Notes: generated by a model from the sequence alone, not told the origin. A DNA stretch of 34,786 nucleotides from Candidatus Tanganyikabacteria bacterium (GCA_016867235.1 VGJY01000023.1:1-34786); one strand, 5' to 3'. Shown: positions 11,111 through 20,889, counted from the first letter of the stretch. Translations and numbers: made by a program.

Positions 11111-11188
11111 TACGTAGTTTTCCCTAACCGGTCGGTCATCTTTCAGTCATGGCGCCGGCGTCCGCCCTGCAGCCGCTGCCCCCGACGC

Positions 11189-13087
11189 CTACCCGCCGGC
11201 GCGGTGGCCCACCCGCGTCGGATCGCCCTCGGGGATGGCGGCCAGGAGCTTGCGCGTGTAGGGGTGTTCGGGATTGCGGTACAGGTCGCCCGGGGTCTTG
11301 AACTCGACGATGTGCCCGCCCCGATCCCGCTTCTTGAGCCGCTCTTGCTCCTCGCCGGAATAGAGGTCGATGACGACCGCATCGGAGGCCATGACCGCCA
11401 CGTAGTCGGAGACGTACTTCACCACCGAGAGGTCGTGGCTGATGAACAGATAGGTCAGGCCCAGTTCGTCCTGCAGATCGAGCAGCAGATTGATGATGCC
11501 GGCCTGGATGGACACGTCGAGGGCGCTCACCGACTCGTCGCACACCACGAATTCGGGTTCGACCGCCAGGGTCCTCGCGATGCCGATGCGCTGCCGTTGC
11601 CCGCCGGAGAATTCGTGCGGGTAGCGCGAGAGATAGCTCTCCTTGAGGCCCACCAGTTCCATCAGGCGCACCGCCCGGTCGTGGCGCTCGGCGCTGGTCT
11701 TGTAGAGGCCGTGGACCTTCATCGGCTCGACGATGGTCTCCTCGATCGACAATCGCGGGTTGAGCGACGAGTAGGGGTCCTGGAAGATGATCTGCATCTT
11801 CCGGCGCATCTTCCGCAGGTCGTGGAGCGACATCTTCGTGACGTCCTGGCCCTGGTAGCGGATCTCGCCGGCCTTGGGCTCGACCAGGCGCAGCAGCGTG
11901 CGCCCCAGCGTCGTCTTGCCGCAGCCCGACTCGCCCACCAGGCCGATGGTCTTGCCCCGCGGGATGACCAGGTCCACATCGTCGACGGCCTTGACCCAGC
12001 CCACGGTGTTCTGGAAGACCCCGGCGCGGATGGGGAACCAGGTCTTGAGGCCCTTGATCTCGACCAGGGGCTCGCCGAAGCCCGGCCGGTCCTCGCGGCT
12101 GGCCTGCGCCCGGCCGGGGTAGTGCAGCTCCAGGTTGGGATCGGTGGGATCGAGCGTGATGCCCTGCTTCTCGGCGCGGATGAAGTCGTCGATCGTGGGC
12201 AGGCGCGACGAGGCGGTCTTGAGGGTGGGGCGGCACGCGATGAGGCCCTTGGTGTAGGGGTGCTGCGGATTGGTGAAGATGTCCTGGACGCTGCCGAACT
12301 CGACGACGTGCCCGCCGCGGTCGAACTCGGGCGAATCCTGCTTCTCGGTGCCCTGGTAGAGCTGGCGCAAGGTCTCGCCCGGGCACATGACGGCCACCTG
12401 GTCGGTCAACTCGGCCACCACGCCCAGATCGTGGGTGATGAACAGGACCGCCATGCCGCGATCCTGCTGCAACTGCTTGATGAGGTCGAGGATCTGCTTC
12501 TGGATGGTGACGTCCAGGGCCGTGGTGGGCTCGTCGCAGATGAGCAGGCGCGGATCGCAGGCCAGGGCCATGGCGATCATCACGCGTTGCTTCATGCCGC
12601 CGGATAGCTCGTGCGGGTATTGCGCCATCCGGCGCGCGGGCATGGCGATGCCCACTTCCTCGAGGAGCCTGGTGCCGCGCTCCCAGGCCTCCTCCCAGGT
12701 CTTGCCCTGGTGCTTCACGATGGCTTCGGCCACCTGGTAGCCGCACTTGAGCACCGGGTTGAGGCTCGTCATGGGCTCCTGGAAGATCATCGCGATCTCC
12801 CCGCCCCGGTAGTAATGCATCTCCTCGATCGGCAGGCCCCGGAGGTCGACGGCGCCCCGCGTGCCCTTCCACGTCACCTGCCCTTCCTTGAGGGAGATGA
12901 ACGACTCGGGGATCAGGCGGAGGATCGAGTAGGCCGTCACCGACTTGCCCGAGCCGGACTCGCCCACGATGCCCAGGGTCTGGCCTTCCTGGACGGCCAG
13001 GCTCACGCCGTCGACGGCCTTCACTTCCCCCTCTTCGGTGTGGAAGTAGGTCTTGAGGCCCTCGATCTGCAGCAGGGTGCCGGCCAA
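11189..13087 (-). CDS. peptide-type ABC importer ATPase with two nucleotide-binding domains (YejF/GsiA-like)
   Basis: A 632-aa cytoplasmic ATPase carrying two complete ABC cassettes, equivalent to fused DppD and DppF. The first half has Walker A GESGSGKS (residues 42-49), [10 protein letters not shown], signature LSGGMKQR and Walker B LLICDEPT. The second has [18 protein letters not shown], signature FSGGQRQR and VVCDES. Each half ends with the oligopeptide-family extension ([20 protein letters not shown]). The second Walker B reads CDESVSALD, with Ser where Pro-Thr-Thr is usual, a variant common in this subfamily. The start is TTG at 13087, chosen because AGGAG lies 6 bases upstream. It is the last gene of a four-gene importer operon and follows the permease stop by 9 bases. 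Confidence 0.95.
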   Translation of the reverse strand: MAGTLLQIEGLKTYFHTEEGEVKAVDGVSLAVQEGQTLGIVGESGSGKSVTAYSILRLIPESFISLKEGQVTWKGTRGAVDLRGLPIEEMHYYRGGEIAMIFQEPMTSLNPVLKCGYQVAEAIVKHQGKTWEEAWERGTRLLEEVGIAMPARRMAQYPHELSGGMKQRVMIAMALACDPRLLICDEPTTALDVTIQKQILDLIKQLQQDRGMAVLFITHDLGVVAELTDQVAVMCPGETLRQLYQGTEKQDSPEFDRGGHVVEFGSVQDIFTNPQHPYTKGLIACRPTLKTASSRLPTIDDFIRAEKQGITLDPTDPNLELHYPGRAQASREDRPGFGEPLVEIKGLKTWFPIRAGVFQNTVGWVKAVDDVDLVIPRGKTIGLVGESGCGKTTLGRTLLRLVEPKAGEIRYQGQDVTKMSLHDLRKMRRKMQIIFQDPYSSLNPRLSIEETIVEPMKVHGLYKTSAERHDRAVRLMELVGLKESYLSRYPHEFSGGQRQRIGIARTLAVEPEFVVCDESVSALDVSIQAGIINLLLDLQDELGLTYLFISHDLSVVKYVSDYVAVMASDAVVIDLYSGEEQERLKKRDRGGHIVEFKTPGDLYRNPEHPYTRKLLAAIPEGDPTRVGHRAGG

Positions 13088-13096
13088 GCTGGTCTC

Positions 13097-14497
13097 CTAT
13101 CTCAACCGCGCATAGCGCTTCGGGTCGAAGGCTTCGCGCACGGCCTCGCCCACCAGGACCACGCATAGCAACGTGCCGGCGAATGCCAGGGTCGGGATGA
13201 AGACCAGTTGCGGGTGGTTGACGATGTTGTTGGCGCCCTGATCGAGCAGGGCCCCCCAGGAAGGCGTGTTGGGCGGCAGGCCGAAGTGCAGGTAGTCCAG
13301 CGCGACCAGGGTGCTCATGTTGCCGACGATCGAGAAGGGCGCCAGCGTCACGATGGGCACCAGGGCGTTGGGCAGGATGTGGCGCAGCATCAGCTTCCAG
13401 TCGCGCACGCCAAGCGCCCGGGCCGCCTGCACGTAGTCGCGGGACCGCTCCCGGTAGAACTCGCCGCGCATCGTGTAGGTGATGCCTTCCCAGGCGGCGA
13501 GGACGATGAGCAGGAACGACAGGACCCAGAAGTTGGGCTGCAGGATGGAGGCCAGGATCATGATGATGAAGAAGAACGGCAACGAGCCCCAGATCTCGAT
13601 GAAGCGCTGCATCCCGATGTCGATCCAGCCGCCGTAGAAGCCCATCAGGGCGCCCGCCACGACGCCGATGAGGTAGCCGCTGATGGTCACCATCAGGGCG
13701 AAGCCCATGCCCACGCGGAACCCGTAGAGCAACTGCGCCACCACGTCGTGGCCGGCCGAGTCGGTGCCCAGCAGGGGCACTCCGGGTGTGAACGGCTTGT
13801 GCGGCGGCGTGCCCGGCAATCCGAGCAACTGCTCGGTGGGCGAGTAGGGCCACAGCGGCATGACGATCTGCGCCTTGCCTGCCTGCAGGTCCTTCTGGAG
13901 GGCCAGGAGGGCCTTGGCGTTTTCGCGGCGTTCGGCGTAGTCGGCCAGCTTGGCGTCCGGCAGGGGCAGGGTCGGATCGTAGGTGAGGCCCTTGGTCTGC
14001 GCCTGCTGCTGCATGACCGTGCGGAAGCGCTTTTCGTCGTCCACGATGCCTTGCTCGATCGCATTTGCCTCCTCGGTGAGCTTGGCGGGATCGCCCACCC
14101 AGGCGGCGAACTTGCGTGTCTCGAGGCCCCCGCCCGCCTTGAGGCCGTAGTCGGCGGCCATGAGGTCGGTCTTGGGCGACGTCCAGGGCAACACGAAGCC
14201 GCTCCAGGCCGCCACCGCCGGGAAGCGCGCCTTGTCGCCATAGCGGATGTAGAGCGGCAGGTCGTTGACGAAGAGTTCGAGGAAGAGAGACGCCACGAAG
14301 GCGGTGACGATGAGGACGAAGGCGCCATATCCGCGGCGGATGCGACGGAAGCGGGCGATGCGCCGCTCGGTGAGCGGGTTGAGCTTGCCCGTGAAGCCCA
14401 AGAGGCGGAGCGCGCCCCGGAATGCCGCCGGAGCGAGGCGGAACGACAGGAAGTAGGCCGCGACGCCGATGAGCAGGAAGCCGATGAGCGTCGTCAT
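13097..14497 (-). CDS. ABC importer permease, DppC/YejE type
   Basis: A 466-aa inner-membrane permease of the peptide/nickel importer family. After an N-terminal membrane segment and a basic stretch comes a second membrane segment (about residues 58-76). About 150 residues of predicted extracytoplasmic region follow, then the typical LLGTDSAGHDVVAQLLYG segment. The five-helix transport core contains the EAA-like loop ARALGVRDWKLMLRHILPNAL. Typical DppC proteins are about 300 residues and YejE about 340, so the segment from roughly 77 to 230 is enlarged. The ATG at 14497 overlaps the TGA of the upstream permease by 4 bases (ATGA), which implies translational coupling. Confidence 0.93.
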   Translation of the reverse strand: MTTLIGFLLIGVAAYFLSFRLAPAAFRGALRLLGFTGKLNPLTERRIARFRRIRRGYGAFVLIVTAFVASLFLELFVNDLPLYIRYGDKARFPAVAAWSGFVLPWTSPKTDLMAADYGLKAGGGLETRKFAAWVGDPAKLTEEANAIEQGIVDDEKRFRTVMQQQAQTKGLTYDPTLPLPDAKLADYAERRENAKALLALQKDLQAGKAQIVMPLWPYSPTEQLLGLPGTPPHKPFTPGVPLLGTDSAGHDVVAQLLYGFRVGMGFALMVTISGYLIGVVAGALMGFYGGWIDIGMQRFIEIWGSLPFFFIIMILASILQPNFWVLSFLLIVLAAWEGITYTMRGEFYRERSRDYVQAARALGVRDWKLMLRHILPNALVPIVTLAPFSIVGNMSTLVALDYLHFGLPPNTPSWGALLDQGANNIVNHPQLVFIPTLAFAGTLLCVVLVGEAVREAFDPKRYARLR

Positions 14498-16020
14498 GCC
14501 TGCTGCCCCCCGAAGCGGATGCGCGGATCGATGGCCGCCCAGACCAGGTCCGACAGGATGTTGCCGATCAGCGTGATGAGCACGCTGAGCACCAGGATGC
14601 CCATGACGACCGGATAGTCGCGCTGCAGCAGGGCCTCGAAGCCCAGCAGGCCCATGCCCGGGATGTTGGTCGTCTTCTCGATCAGGAACGACCCCGCGAG
14701 CAGCAGGCCGATGGCCCCGCCGATGCCCGCCGTGATGGGGATCAGCGAGTTACGGAGCACGTGCAGGAAGATCACCCGGCGTTCGGTGAGGCCCTTGGCG
14801 AATGCGGTGCGCACGTAGTCGGCCGTGAGATTCTCCATCACCGAGTTCTTCATCAGCATCGTCATCAGCGCGAACTGGCCGGCGACGTAGGCCGTGACCG
14901 GGATGATCATGTAGCGGACGCGCTCCAGGGTCGCTTCCGCCCACGAAAGCTGCTCGATGTTGGGAGGCTGGTAGCCGCCCAGGGGCAGCCACCCGTTGGC
15001 CGCCAGGGTCGCGAGCAGCAGCATCGCCACGACGTAGCCCGGCACCGAGTAGCCCAGCAGCACCAGGAAGGAGGTGAACGAGTCGAAGACCGACCCGTGG
15101 CGCACCGCCTTCAGGACGCCCAGGGGCACGCATACGATCCAGGCCAGGAGGTAACCCGTCAGCCCGAAGATCAGCGAGATCTCGAAGCGGGACGTGATGA
15201 GGCCCAGGACGCCGCGGCTATGCGTGTACGACCTGCCGAAGTCGCCTTGCAGGATGCCCGAGAAGCGCGGCTCGACCTGGTAGATCAGCCCGTCGCGAGA
15301 TAGCTCGTAGCCATGCTCGTCTTTCAGCTTGCGCTCCAGGTCGGAGGCGAGCGCGAGGGCGCCCAGCAACTTCCCTGCCTGATCCAGCAGGGCGGTCGTC
15401 TCGGGTGAGCGCTCGAGGTGCTTGTAGGGCTGGCTGTTGGCCCACGTGAGGCCGTGCGGGGCCAGGAAGGCCTCCAGTTGCGCGGCCTTGCCGAAGCCGG
15501 CCGCCGCCAGGTGTTCGGCCTTCTCGCGCACGTGCTTCGGCAGGTCCTTGACCTCGGCCTCAGTGAGCGGGCGCCACACCGCGCCCTTCGCCGCCAGGTA
15601 CTCCTTTGCCGCCAGGAGGTCGTCGAGTTCGGTCTGCAGCTTCGCGCGGCGCTCGTAGAGTTCCTTGAGCGGCGCGAAGGTGGCCGCGTCCTTTTCCAGA
15701 TTTGCCGCCGGCACGCGGGTGCGGAAGGGTCGCGGCGCGGCCCCCAGCCACTGGGCGTAGCCGATCGGGATGGGCTTGTCCAGGGCGTAGTAGCGCTCGA
15801 GATCCTTGAGGGCCGACTCGTCGAGCATCAGGTCGTTGCGGCTGGAAAGCCCGCCGCCGCTGCCGCCGGCCTCGCCGCGTGCGGCCTGGATCTTCATGGC
15901 GGCTTCGGCCTGCTCGACCGGGCCGCCGGGCGCGATGCGCAAGATGGCGTACACCAGGAAGGTGATCGCCAGGAAGGTCACCGGCACCAGCAACAGGCGC
16001 CGGATGAAGTAGGCAGACAT
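14494..16020 (-). CDS. ABC importer permease, DppB/YejB type, with long insertion
   Basis: A 508-aa inner-membrane permease. The first helix (RRLLLVPVTFLAITFLVYAI) is followed by the family's RIAPGGP. A long hydrophilic insertion of about 200 residues comes next, rich in Glu, Lys and Leu and likely helical or coiled-coil (ELYERRAKLQTELDDLL). The core then resumes with GDFGRSYTHSRGV, YSVPGYVVA, the coupling loop RTAFAKGLTERRVIFLHVLRNSL and the IPGMGLLGFEALLQRDYPVV tail region. YejB in E. coli is about 364 residues, so the insertion is exceptional. The start is ATG at 16020 (MSAYFIRR), 5 bases after the binding-protein stop; upstream frame lacks resemblance. It pairs with the DppC-type permease. 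Confidence 0.93.
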   Translation of the reverse strand: MSAYFIRRLLLVPVTFLAITFLVYAILRIAPGGPVEQAEAAMKIQAARGEAGGSGGGLSSRNDLMLDESALKDLERYYALDKPIPIGYAQWLGAAPRPFRTRVPAANLEKDAATFAPLKELYERRAKLQTELDDLLAAKEYLAAKGAVWRPLTEAEVKDLPKHVREKAEHLAAAGFGKAAQLEAFLAPHGLTWANSQPYKHLERSPETTALLDQAGKLLGALALASDLERKLKDEHGYELSRDGLIYQVEPRFSGILQGDFGRSYTHSRGVLGLITSRFEISLIFGLTGYLLAWIVCVPLGVLKAVRHGSVFDSFTSFLVLLGYSVPGYVVAMLLLATLAANGWLPLGGYQPPNIEQLSWAEATLERVRYMIIPVTAYVAGQFALMTMLMKNSVMENLTADYVRTAFAKGLTERRVIFLHVLRNSLIPITAGIGGAIGLLLAGSFLIEKTTNIPGMGLLGFEALLQRDYPVVMGILVLSVLITLIGNILSDLVWAAIDPRIRFGGQQA

Positions 16021-16025
16021 GCCGC

Positions 16026-18092
16026 TCAATGTGCCGGCTCCACTCCCAGGGCGCGAAGCGCCTCGTCGCGGCCGGGTTCGACACGCGGCTCGGGATGGGT
16101 GAGCCAGTAGCGATCCTCGACCTGTTCGGACTGATTCAACGGTTTGCCCGGATGGTTGGGCTTGTCGACGGCGCGGTTTTGCTCGGTCTTGCGCGCACGC
16201 TCGGGATCCAGCCACCAGTAGCGCGTGATGGCGGCGAAATCGCCGACGAAGCGCTCGGAGTACTCCGGCGGGTGGCCGAACTTGTCCCAGTACAGCACCC
16301 GCCAGTACGGCGCGTACCACGCCAGGGCGTAGGGATGCTGGTCGAAGAGGATCTCGTCGACGCGTTGCATCATATTGAGACGCTTGGCCTGGTCGAATTC
16401 GTACTTGTAGGCGTCGAAGAGGCGATCGGCCTCGGCGTTCTTGAAGCCGTTGAGGTTGTTGGTCTGGGGCTTGTCGGCCAGCTTGGACGCGAACTGGCCC
16501 TCCATCTGCGGGAAGATGGACGCGGTCCAGTTGAAGAAAACGATGGAGAATTTGTACTCCCAGACCTTCTTGAGGAGCGAGGCGTAGTCGACGTTGAGGA
16601 TCTCCAGCTTGATGCCGGCCTCCCGCCAGAGATCGTCCTTGAAGACCTGGTGCAGGCGGCCGAAGCTGGGGCCGTCGGCGTTATCCAGGCTTAGCGCCGG
16701 GAAACGCTGCCCTCGGCCGTTGATCAGGAAGCCGTCGCCGTCGCGGCCGCTCCAGCCGGCCTTGGCGAGCAGCCGCCGCGCCTCGGCCGGGTCGAAGCGG
16801 ATGCGCTGCGCGTTCGGGCGGGAATAGATCTGGCCGGGGAAGTAGCTGTCGATGTAGTCGTACTGGAAGTAGAAGAACTTCTCGAAGAGCTTCTCGCGAT
16901 TGAAGAGGTGGGCGAAGGCGGCCCGCACGTCGCGGTCGTTGAACGGCGCGCTGCGCATGTTGAGGCAGTAGCCGCTGTAGCCCTGGGGCTCGAGGTTGTA
17001 GAGCTTGCGCTTCTGCACCCATCCCTTCTGGATGGCCACCTTCTTGTCTATCTCGTCGACCCAGCGCTGAGCGCGGTTGACGCGGTACACGTCGAGTTCG
17101 CCGGCGAAGAATTTCTGGTATTCGAGTTCCTCGTCGCGGATCACGTTGTAGACGATGGCGTCGAAGTTGAACTTCCCGGCGTTGGCGGGATCCTTCTCCG
17201 CCCACCAGTCGTAGCGCCGCTTGATCGCGATGGACCGACCCGGCTGCAGGCCGTCGGTCGCGAGCGCGTAGGGGCCGCTCCCCGGGGGCAGTTTCCAGTT
17301 CCACTCGGACAGATAGGTCTCGCCGTCCATGCGGATGTAGGCGGCGGGGTAAATAGGCGTGCCCAGGCCGATGGTGACCATCGTCTCCCACTGCGGCAGA
17401 TGGCCGGTGATCTCGACGGTGAGCCGATCGAGGACCTTGACCTCCTTGATCATCTCCCGGTTGCGCTCGGCCACCTGGGGATCCTTGCGATCCTCCCGCA
17501 TGAGGTGCTCGAGGGTGGCCTTGACGTCGTCGGCCGTCACGGCGCGGCCGTCGGCCCAGCGGGCGCGCTTGTCGATGTGGAAGCGGAAGGTCTTCCGGTC
17601 AGGGCCGATCCACCAGTAGTCCGCCAGCCGCGGAAGGTAGGCCCCCCTGGCCACGTCGTACTCGAGAAGCGTTTCGTAGACGAGTTCGTGGATGTCGCGC
17701 GTGGACTTGAGCCGCGAGTTTGGCCCTTCGGTGCGCAATGTGGGCGGCCAGTCGCGCATGGGCATGCGCAGGGTTCCGCCGCGGTGCGCCCGCGGATCGT
17801 TGACGAACGACGTGGCCTTGCCGGTGGACCACTCCTCGGGCTTGAAAGGCAGATCCGGCGGGAACTTGGGGTGGTAGTCGGTCCCCACCTCGGGCGGCGT
17901 CTCGAGCTTTACCTTGGCCAGGTCGCCCAGCTTCTTCTCGAAATCGGCGCGCGCGCCTTTCAGGCCCAGGGTCTGCCAGGCCGCCGCCTCGTCGTACTTG
18001 ACGGCCTCCGACGGCTGCAGGTCCGAACAACCGGCCAAGCTTGCGACGATCGCGGTCAGAAAGATGCTGAGAGCCTTGCGAGCGGGATTCAA
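16026..18092 (-). CDS. periplasmic substrate-binding lipoprotein, family 5 (YejA/DppA type)
   Basis: A 688-aa extracellular solute-binding protein, the first gene of the importer operon. A lipoprotein signal is clear: basic MNPARKA, a hydrophobic run, then lipobox LAGC with Cys22. After a spacer it shows SBP family 5 landmarks: HRGGTLRMPM, YETLLEYD, LADYWWIGPDRKTFRFHI, RWADGRAVTADDV, GSGPYAL and AFAHLFNREKLFEKFF. The length and the FYFQYDYIDSYF/YFPGQ region resemble YejA-type binders of modified peptides (microcin C importer) more than nickel binders. The start is TTG at 18092 with AGGAAGG 7-8 bases upstream. The ligand, possibly a larger or modified peptide, is inference. It diverges from the phosphofructokinase gene. 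Confidence 0.93.
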   Translation of the reverse strand: MNPARKALSIFLTAIVASLAGCSDLQPSEAVKYDEAAAWQTLGLKGARADFEKKLGDLAKVKLETPPEVGTDYHPKFPPDLPFKPEEWSTGKATSFVNDPRAHRGGTLRMPMRDWPPTLRTEGPNSRLKSTRDIHELVYETLLEYDVARGAYLPRLADYWWIGPDRKTFRFHIDKRARWADGRAVTADDVKATLEHLMREDRKDPQVAERNREMIKEVKVLDRLTVEITGHLPQWETMVTIGLGTPIYPAAYIRMDGETYLSEWNWKLPPGSGPYALATDGLQPGRSIAIKRRYDWWAEKDPANAGKFNFDAIVYNVIRDEELEYQKFFAGELDVYRVNRAQRWVDEIDKKVAIQKGWVQKRKLYNLEPQGYSGYCLNMRSAPFNDRDVRAAFAHLFNREKLFEKFFYFQYDYIDSYFPGQIYSRPNAQRIRFDPAEARRLLAKAGWSGRDGDGFLINGRGQRFPALSLDNADGPSFGRLHQVFKDDLWREAGIKLEILNVDYASLLKKVWEYKFSIVFFNWTASIFPQMEGQFASKLADKPQTNNLNGFKNAEADRLFDAYKYEFDQAKRLNMMQRVDEILFDQHPYALAWYAPYWRVLYWDKFGHPPEYSERFVGDFAAITRYWWLDPERARKTEQNRAVDKPNHPGKPLNQSEQVEDRYWLTHPEPRVEPGRDEALRALGVEPAH

Positions 18093-18131
18093 GGATGGTC
18101 CTTCCTGTGCTCGACGAGATTACCACCTCTC

Positions 18132-18157
18132 AGGCGGTTCCGCCTCGGGGGTATGAT
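18132..18157 (+). promoter_or_regulatory. palindrome and -10 element in the importer/phosphofructokinase divergent region
   Basis: AGGCGG-TT-CCGCCT (18132-18145) is a perfect 6-bp inverted repeat. TATGAT (18152-18157) is a good -10 hexamer 20 bases before the phosphofructokinase GTG. The palindrome overlaps where the -35/spacer would lie, a typical repressor position, and also lies upstream of the oppositely read binding-protein gene. No good -35 is visible. Confidence 0.35.
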
Positions 18158-18177
18158 GGCGCTAGGAGTTGCAGCAC

Positions 18178-19461
18178 GTGACGACACAACACAAGAGACT
18201 CGCCATCCTGGTCGGAGGCGGCCCCGCGCCCGGCATCAACAGCGTCATCTCGGCGGCCACCATCCGGGCCGAACTCGAGAACGTGGACGTCATCGGCGTC
18301 CGGGACGGTTTCGAGTGGATCATGCAGGGCGACATCGACCACGTCACGCCGCTCACCATCGAAAACGTGAGCCGCATCCACTTTCGCGGCGGATCGTACA
18401 TCGGCATCTCGCGGGCCAACCCCACCAAGGATCCGCAGCTCCTGGAAAACACGGTCATCTCGCTGCTGCGGCTCAACGTCTCGCAGCTGATCACCATCGG
18501 CGGGGACGATACGGCATTCTCGGCGATGCGGCTGGAAAAGCACGCGGAGGGCCGCATCCGCGTCGTCCACGTCCCCAAGACCATCGACAACGACCTGGAT
18601 CTCCCGGCGCACGTGGACACGTTCGGCTTCCAGACGGCCCGCCACCACGGCGTGGAAATCGTCAAGAACCTGATGGTGGACGCCAAGACCACCTCGCGCT
18701 GGTACTTCGTGATCGCGATGGGCCGCAAGGCCGGGCATCTGGCGCTGGGCATCGGCAAGGCCGCCGGCGCCACGCTGACCCTCATCCCCGAGGAGCTCGC
18801 GGGGCAACGGGTCCGCTTGAAGGCCCTCGTGGACACCCTCGTCGGCGCCATCCTCAAGCGCCAGTCGTACGGCCGGCGCGACGGCGTGGCGATCCTTGCC
18901 GAGGGCCTGGTCCTGGCGCTGGAGAAGGACGATCTGTCGGCCCTCGAGGAGGTCGAACGCGACGCCCACGGCCACATCCGCATCGCCGAGGTCAACATCG
19001 GCGAGATCCTCAAGCACGAAGTGCAGAAGCGCCTCAAGCAGTTCGGCGTCAAGGCGACCATCGTGGAGAAGAACATCGGCTACGAGCTGCGCTGCGCCGA
19101 TCCCATCCCGCTCGACATGGAGTACACCCGGGACCTGGGCTACTGCGCGGCCAAGTACCTCCTGTCGGGCGGCAACGCGGCGATGATATCGCTGCAGGGC
19201 GGCAACTTCGTGCCCATCCCGTTCGAGCAGCTTCTCGACCCCGAGTCGGGCCGCGCCAAGGTTCGGCTGGTGGATATCAATTCCACCCGCTACGCCATCG
19301 CCCGGCGGTACATGATCCGCCTGCGGCGCGACGATTTCGACGATCCGCACGAGCTCGCGAAGTTCGCCGCGACCGCCGGCATGAACCTGGAGCAGTTCCG
19401 CGCCGAGTTCGAACCGCTGGTCCTCGCCGAACCCGCGCCCCTGCGCATCCCGGTGGCGTAG
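18178..19461 (+). CDS. 6-phosphofructokinase, pyrophosphate-dependent signature
   Basis: A 427-aa phosphofructokinase that phosphorylates fructose 6-phosphate in glycolysis, or reverses this. The N-terminal loop is GGGPAPGINS and the catalytic segment is PKTIDND with base Asp137. Two positions decide the phosphoryl donor. After GGD the residue is Asp111 (GGDD) rather than Gly, and the residue before TIDND is Lys134 rather than Gly. Both are hallmarks of PPi-dependent enzymes. ATP use cannot be fully excluded because some group members deviate. The start is GTG at 18178, 9 bases after TAGGAG; a TTG at 18169 touches the Shine-Dalgarno and is less likely. A PPi enzyme would allow reversible, energy-saving glycolysis. 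Confidence 0.93.
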   Translation: MTTQHKRLAILVGGGPAPGINSVISAATIRAELENVDVIGVRDGFEWIMQGDIDHVTPLTIENVSRIHFRGGSYIGISRANPTKDPQLLENTVISLLRLNVSQLITIGGDDTAFSAMRLEKHAEGRIRVVHVPKTIDNDLDLPAHVDTFGFQTARHHGVEIVKNLMVDAKTTSRWYFVIAMGRKAGHLALGIGKAAGATLTLIPEELAGQRVRLKALVDTLVGAILKRQSYGRRDGVAILAEGLVLALEKDDLSALEEVERDAHGHIRIAEVNIGEILKHEVQKRLKQFGVKATIVEKNIGYELRCADPIPLDMEYTRDLGYCAAKYLLSGGNAAMISLQGGNFVPIPFEQLLDPESGRAKVRLVDINSTRYAIARRYMIRLRRDDFDDPHELAKFAATAGMNLEQFRAEFEPLVLAEPAPLRIPVA

Positions 19462-19467
19462 GGGGGG

Positions 19468-20883
19468 CTACCGGGTGTCGTGCTCGGCGACGATCGCGCT
19501 GCCCGGCAACGTGAACCAGAACTCGGATCCGCGGCCGGGTTCGCTGACCACGCCGATGGTTCCGCCATGGGCCTCGATCAGGGCCTTGCTGATGGACAGG
19601 CCCAGGCCGGTGCCCCGGATGGGAGAGGTGCCCGGCGGCGCAAGCTGCGAGAAGGGGCGGAAGAGCTTCGGGATGTCGTCGGCCGCGATGCCCTGCCCCG
19701 TGTCGCGCACCGCGCAGCGCACGTCGCCGTTGCGCTCCACCCGAACGGTGATGGTGCCGCCGGGCGGGGTGAACTTGATGGCGTTGCCCACCAGGTTGTA
19801 CAGCACCTGGCCCAGGCGCTGATCGTCGGCGCGGAGGGGAGGGAGATCCGCGACGTCCGAGCTGAGGCGCACGCCGCTCGATGCCGCCAGCGGTTGGAGC
19901 GACGAGAGCACGCCGGAAATCACTTCCGGGAAGTCGATGAGGCGCATGCTGAGCGAGAATCGCCCCGCCTGGATGCGGCTCATGTCGAGGAGGTCGTCGA
20001 TGAGCGCCAGGAGGACGTTGGCGCCGCCCAGCATCTTGCCCAGGTAGTCCCGCTGTGCGCCATTGAGGGGCCCGGCCAGCTCGTCTTCGAGCATGCTGCC
20101 GAAACCAAGGACCGAATTGAGAGGCGTCCGCAACTCGTGGCTGAGCATGCCCAGGAAGCGGTTCTTGAGCTCGTCGGCGCGGCGCAGCGATTCGAGCTCG
20201 CGCCGCGTCTCCTCGGCCTGGTCGGCTTCCTGCCGGTAGTAGGCAAACAGATACCCGAGCGCGATCCAGTAGCCGGCGACGCGTACGACATGCCAGGTCC
20301 ACCAGATGGGATCCCAGAGCGTCGAAAACGGGAAGATGAGCCCGCCGGCGCCCTGCAAGGCCAGGAACACCGCGAGCGGCCAGGACCGATAGGCGAAGAA
20401 CTCGGCGCGCGCCAGGCGCAGGGCGGCCGCGAGGAAGCCCGCGCCGCCGAGCATGTTGGCCGCCACGGCCGCTGCCGTGAAGCCGGCGGCGTCGAAGGGC
20501 GGCGGCAGGAAGTCCGGCCGGAAGGCCACGGAGATGCCCAGGGCGGCCGCCGCCCCGGATGCCAGGAGCGGCAGAATGATTCCCGCGCGCTCGGATATCG
20601 GGCGGTCGGGCAGCCACACGAGCGCGAACAGCGCGCCGCCCACGCCCACGGCCAACGAATGCAGCCACACGAAGGCCGGCCCGGGACCTACCGCGGCATG
20701 GATGCCGTCGAGGATGCCCATCGCCAGCAACGCGGCCGCCATGCGCACCCCGGCGCCGAATTCCCGGCGCGACCACCAGAGCAGCCAGGCGAGGGCCGCC
20801 AGCGCCATCGCCGAGAAGCTCCCGAAGGCTTCGATCAGCGAGTGCAGCGCCGGCGCCTCCCAGGTCAGCGCGAGCAGCGGCAT
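19468..20883 (-). CDS. membrane-bound sensor histidine kinase
   Basis: A 471-aa two-component sensor kinase. Residues 1 to about 215 form about seven transmembrane helices with almost no loops, like an integral membrane sensor domain. A short coiled linker (ETRRELESLRRADELKNRF) leads to the HisKA domain with H-box MLSHELRTPLNS (phosphorylated His249). The HATPase_c domain then has NLVGNAIKFTP (N), RDTGQGI (G1), FRPFSQL (F) and GTGLGLSISKALIEAHGG (G2). All catalytic motifs are intact. The start is ATG at 20883; an in-frame TTG lies directly before it. There is no Shine-Dalgarno and the start sits only 14 bases after the presumed terminator T-run of the upstream gene. No response regulator lies beside it, so it is an orphan kinase. 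Confidence 0.9.
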   Translation of the reverse strand: MPLLALTWEAPALHSLIEAFGSFSAMALAALAWLLWWSRREFGAGVRMAAALLAMGILDGIHAAVGPGPAFVWLHSLAVGVGGALFALVWLPDRPISERAGIILPLLASGAAAALGISVAFRPDFLPPPFDAAGFTAAAVAANMLGGAGFLAAALRLARAEFFAYRSWPLAVFLALQGAGGLIFPFSTLWDPIWWTWHVVRVAGYWIALGYLFAYYRQEADQAEETRRELESLRRADELKNRFLGMLSHELRTPLNSVLGFGSMLEDELAGPLNGAQRDYLGKMLGGANVLLALIDDLLDMSRIQAGRFSLSMRLIDFPEVISGVLSSLQPLAASSGVRLSSDVADLPPLRADDQRLGQVLYNLVGNAIKFTPPGGTITVRVERNGDVRCAVRDTGQGIAADDIPKLFRPFSQLAPPGTSPIRGTGLGLSISKALIEAHGGTIGVVSEPGRGSEFWFTLPGSAIVAEHDTR

Positions 20884-20889
20884 CAAGTC

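Noticed and set aside
11204-12607. 467-codon plus-strand frame opposite the ABC ATPase
   Set aside because: Antisense shadow produced by G+C codon bias. The minus strand has two perfect sets of ABC ATPase motifs.
16026-18092. Nickel-specific (NikA) importer
   Set aside because: The 688-aa length and YejA-like segments, plus the fused double ATPase, fit the peptide/YejABEF type better. No nickel-related genes are nearby.
19468-20883. Histidine kinase as cognate partner of the REC domain at 4643-5023
   Set aside because: The genes are 14 kb apart and the receiver lacks the phosphoacceptor Asp, so a phosphotransfer pair is not supported.
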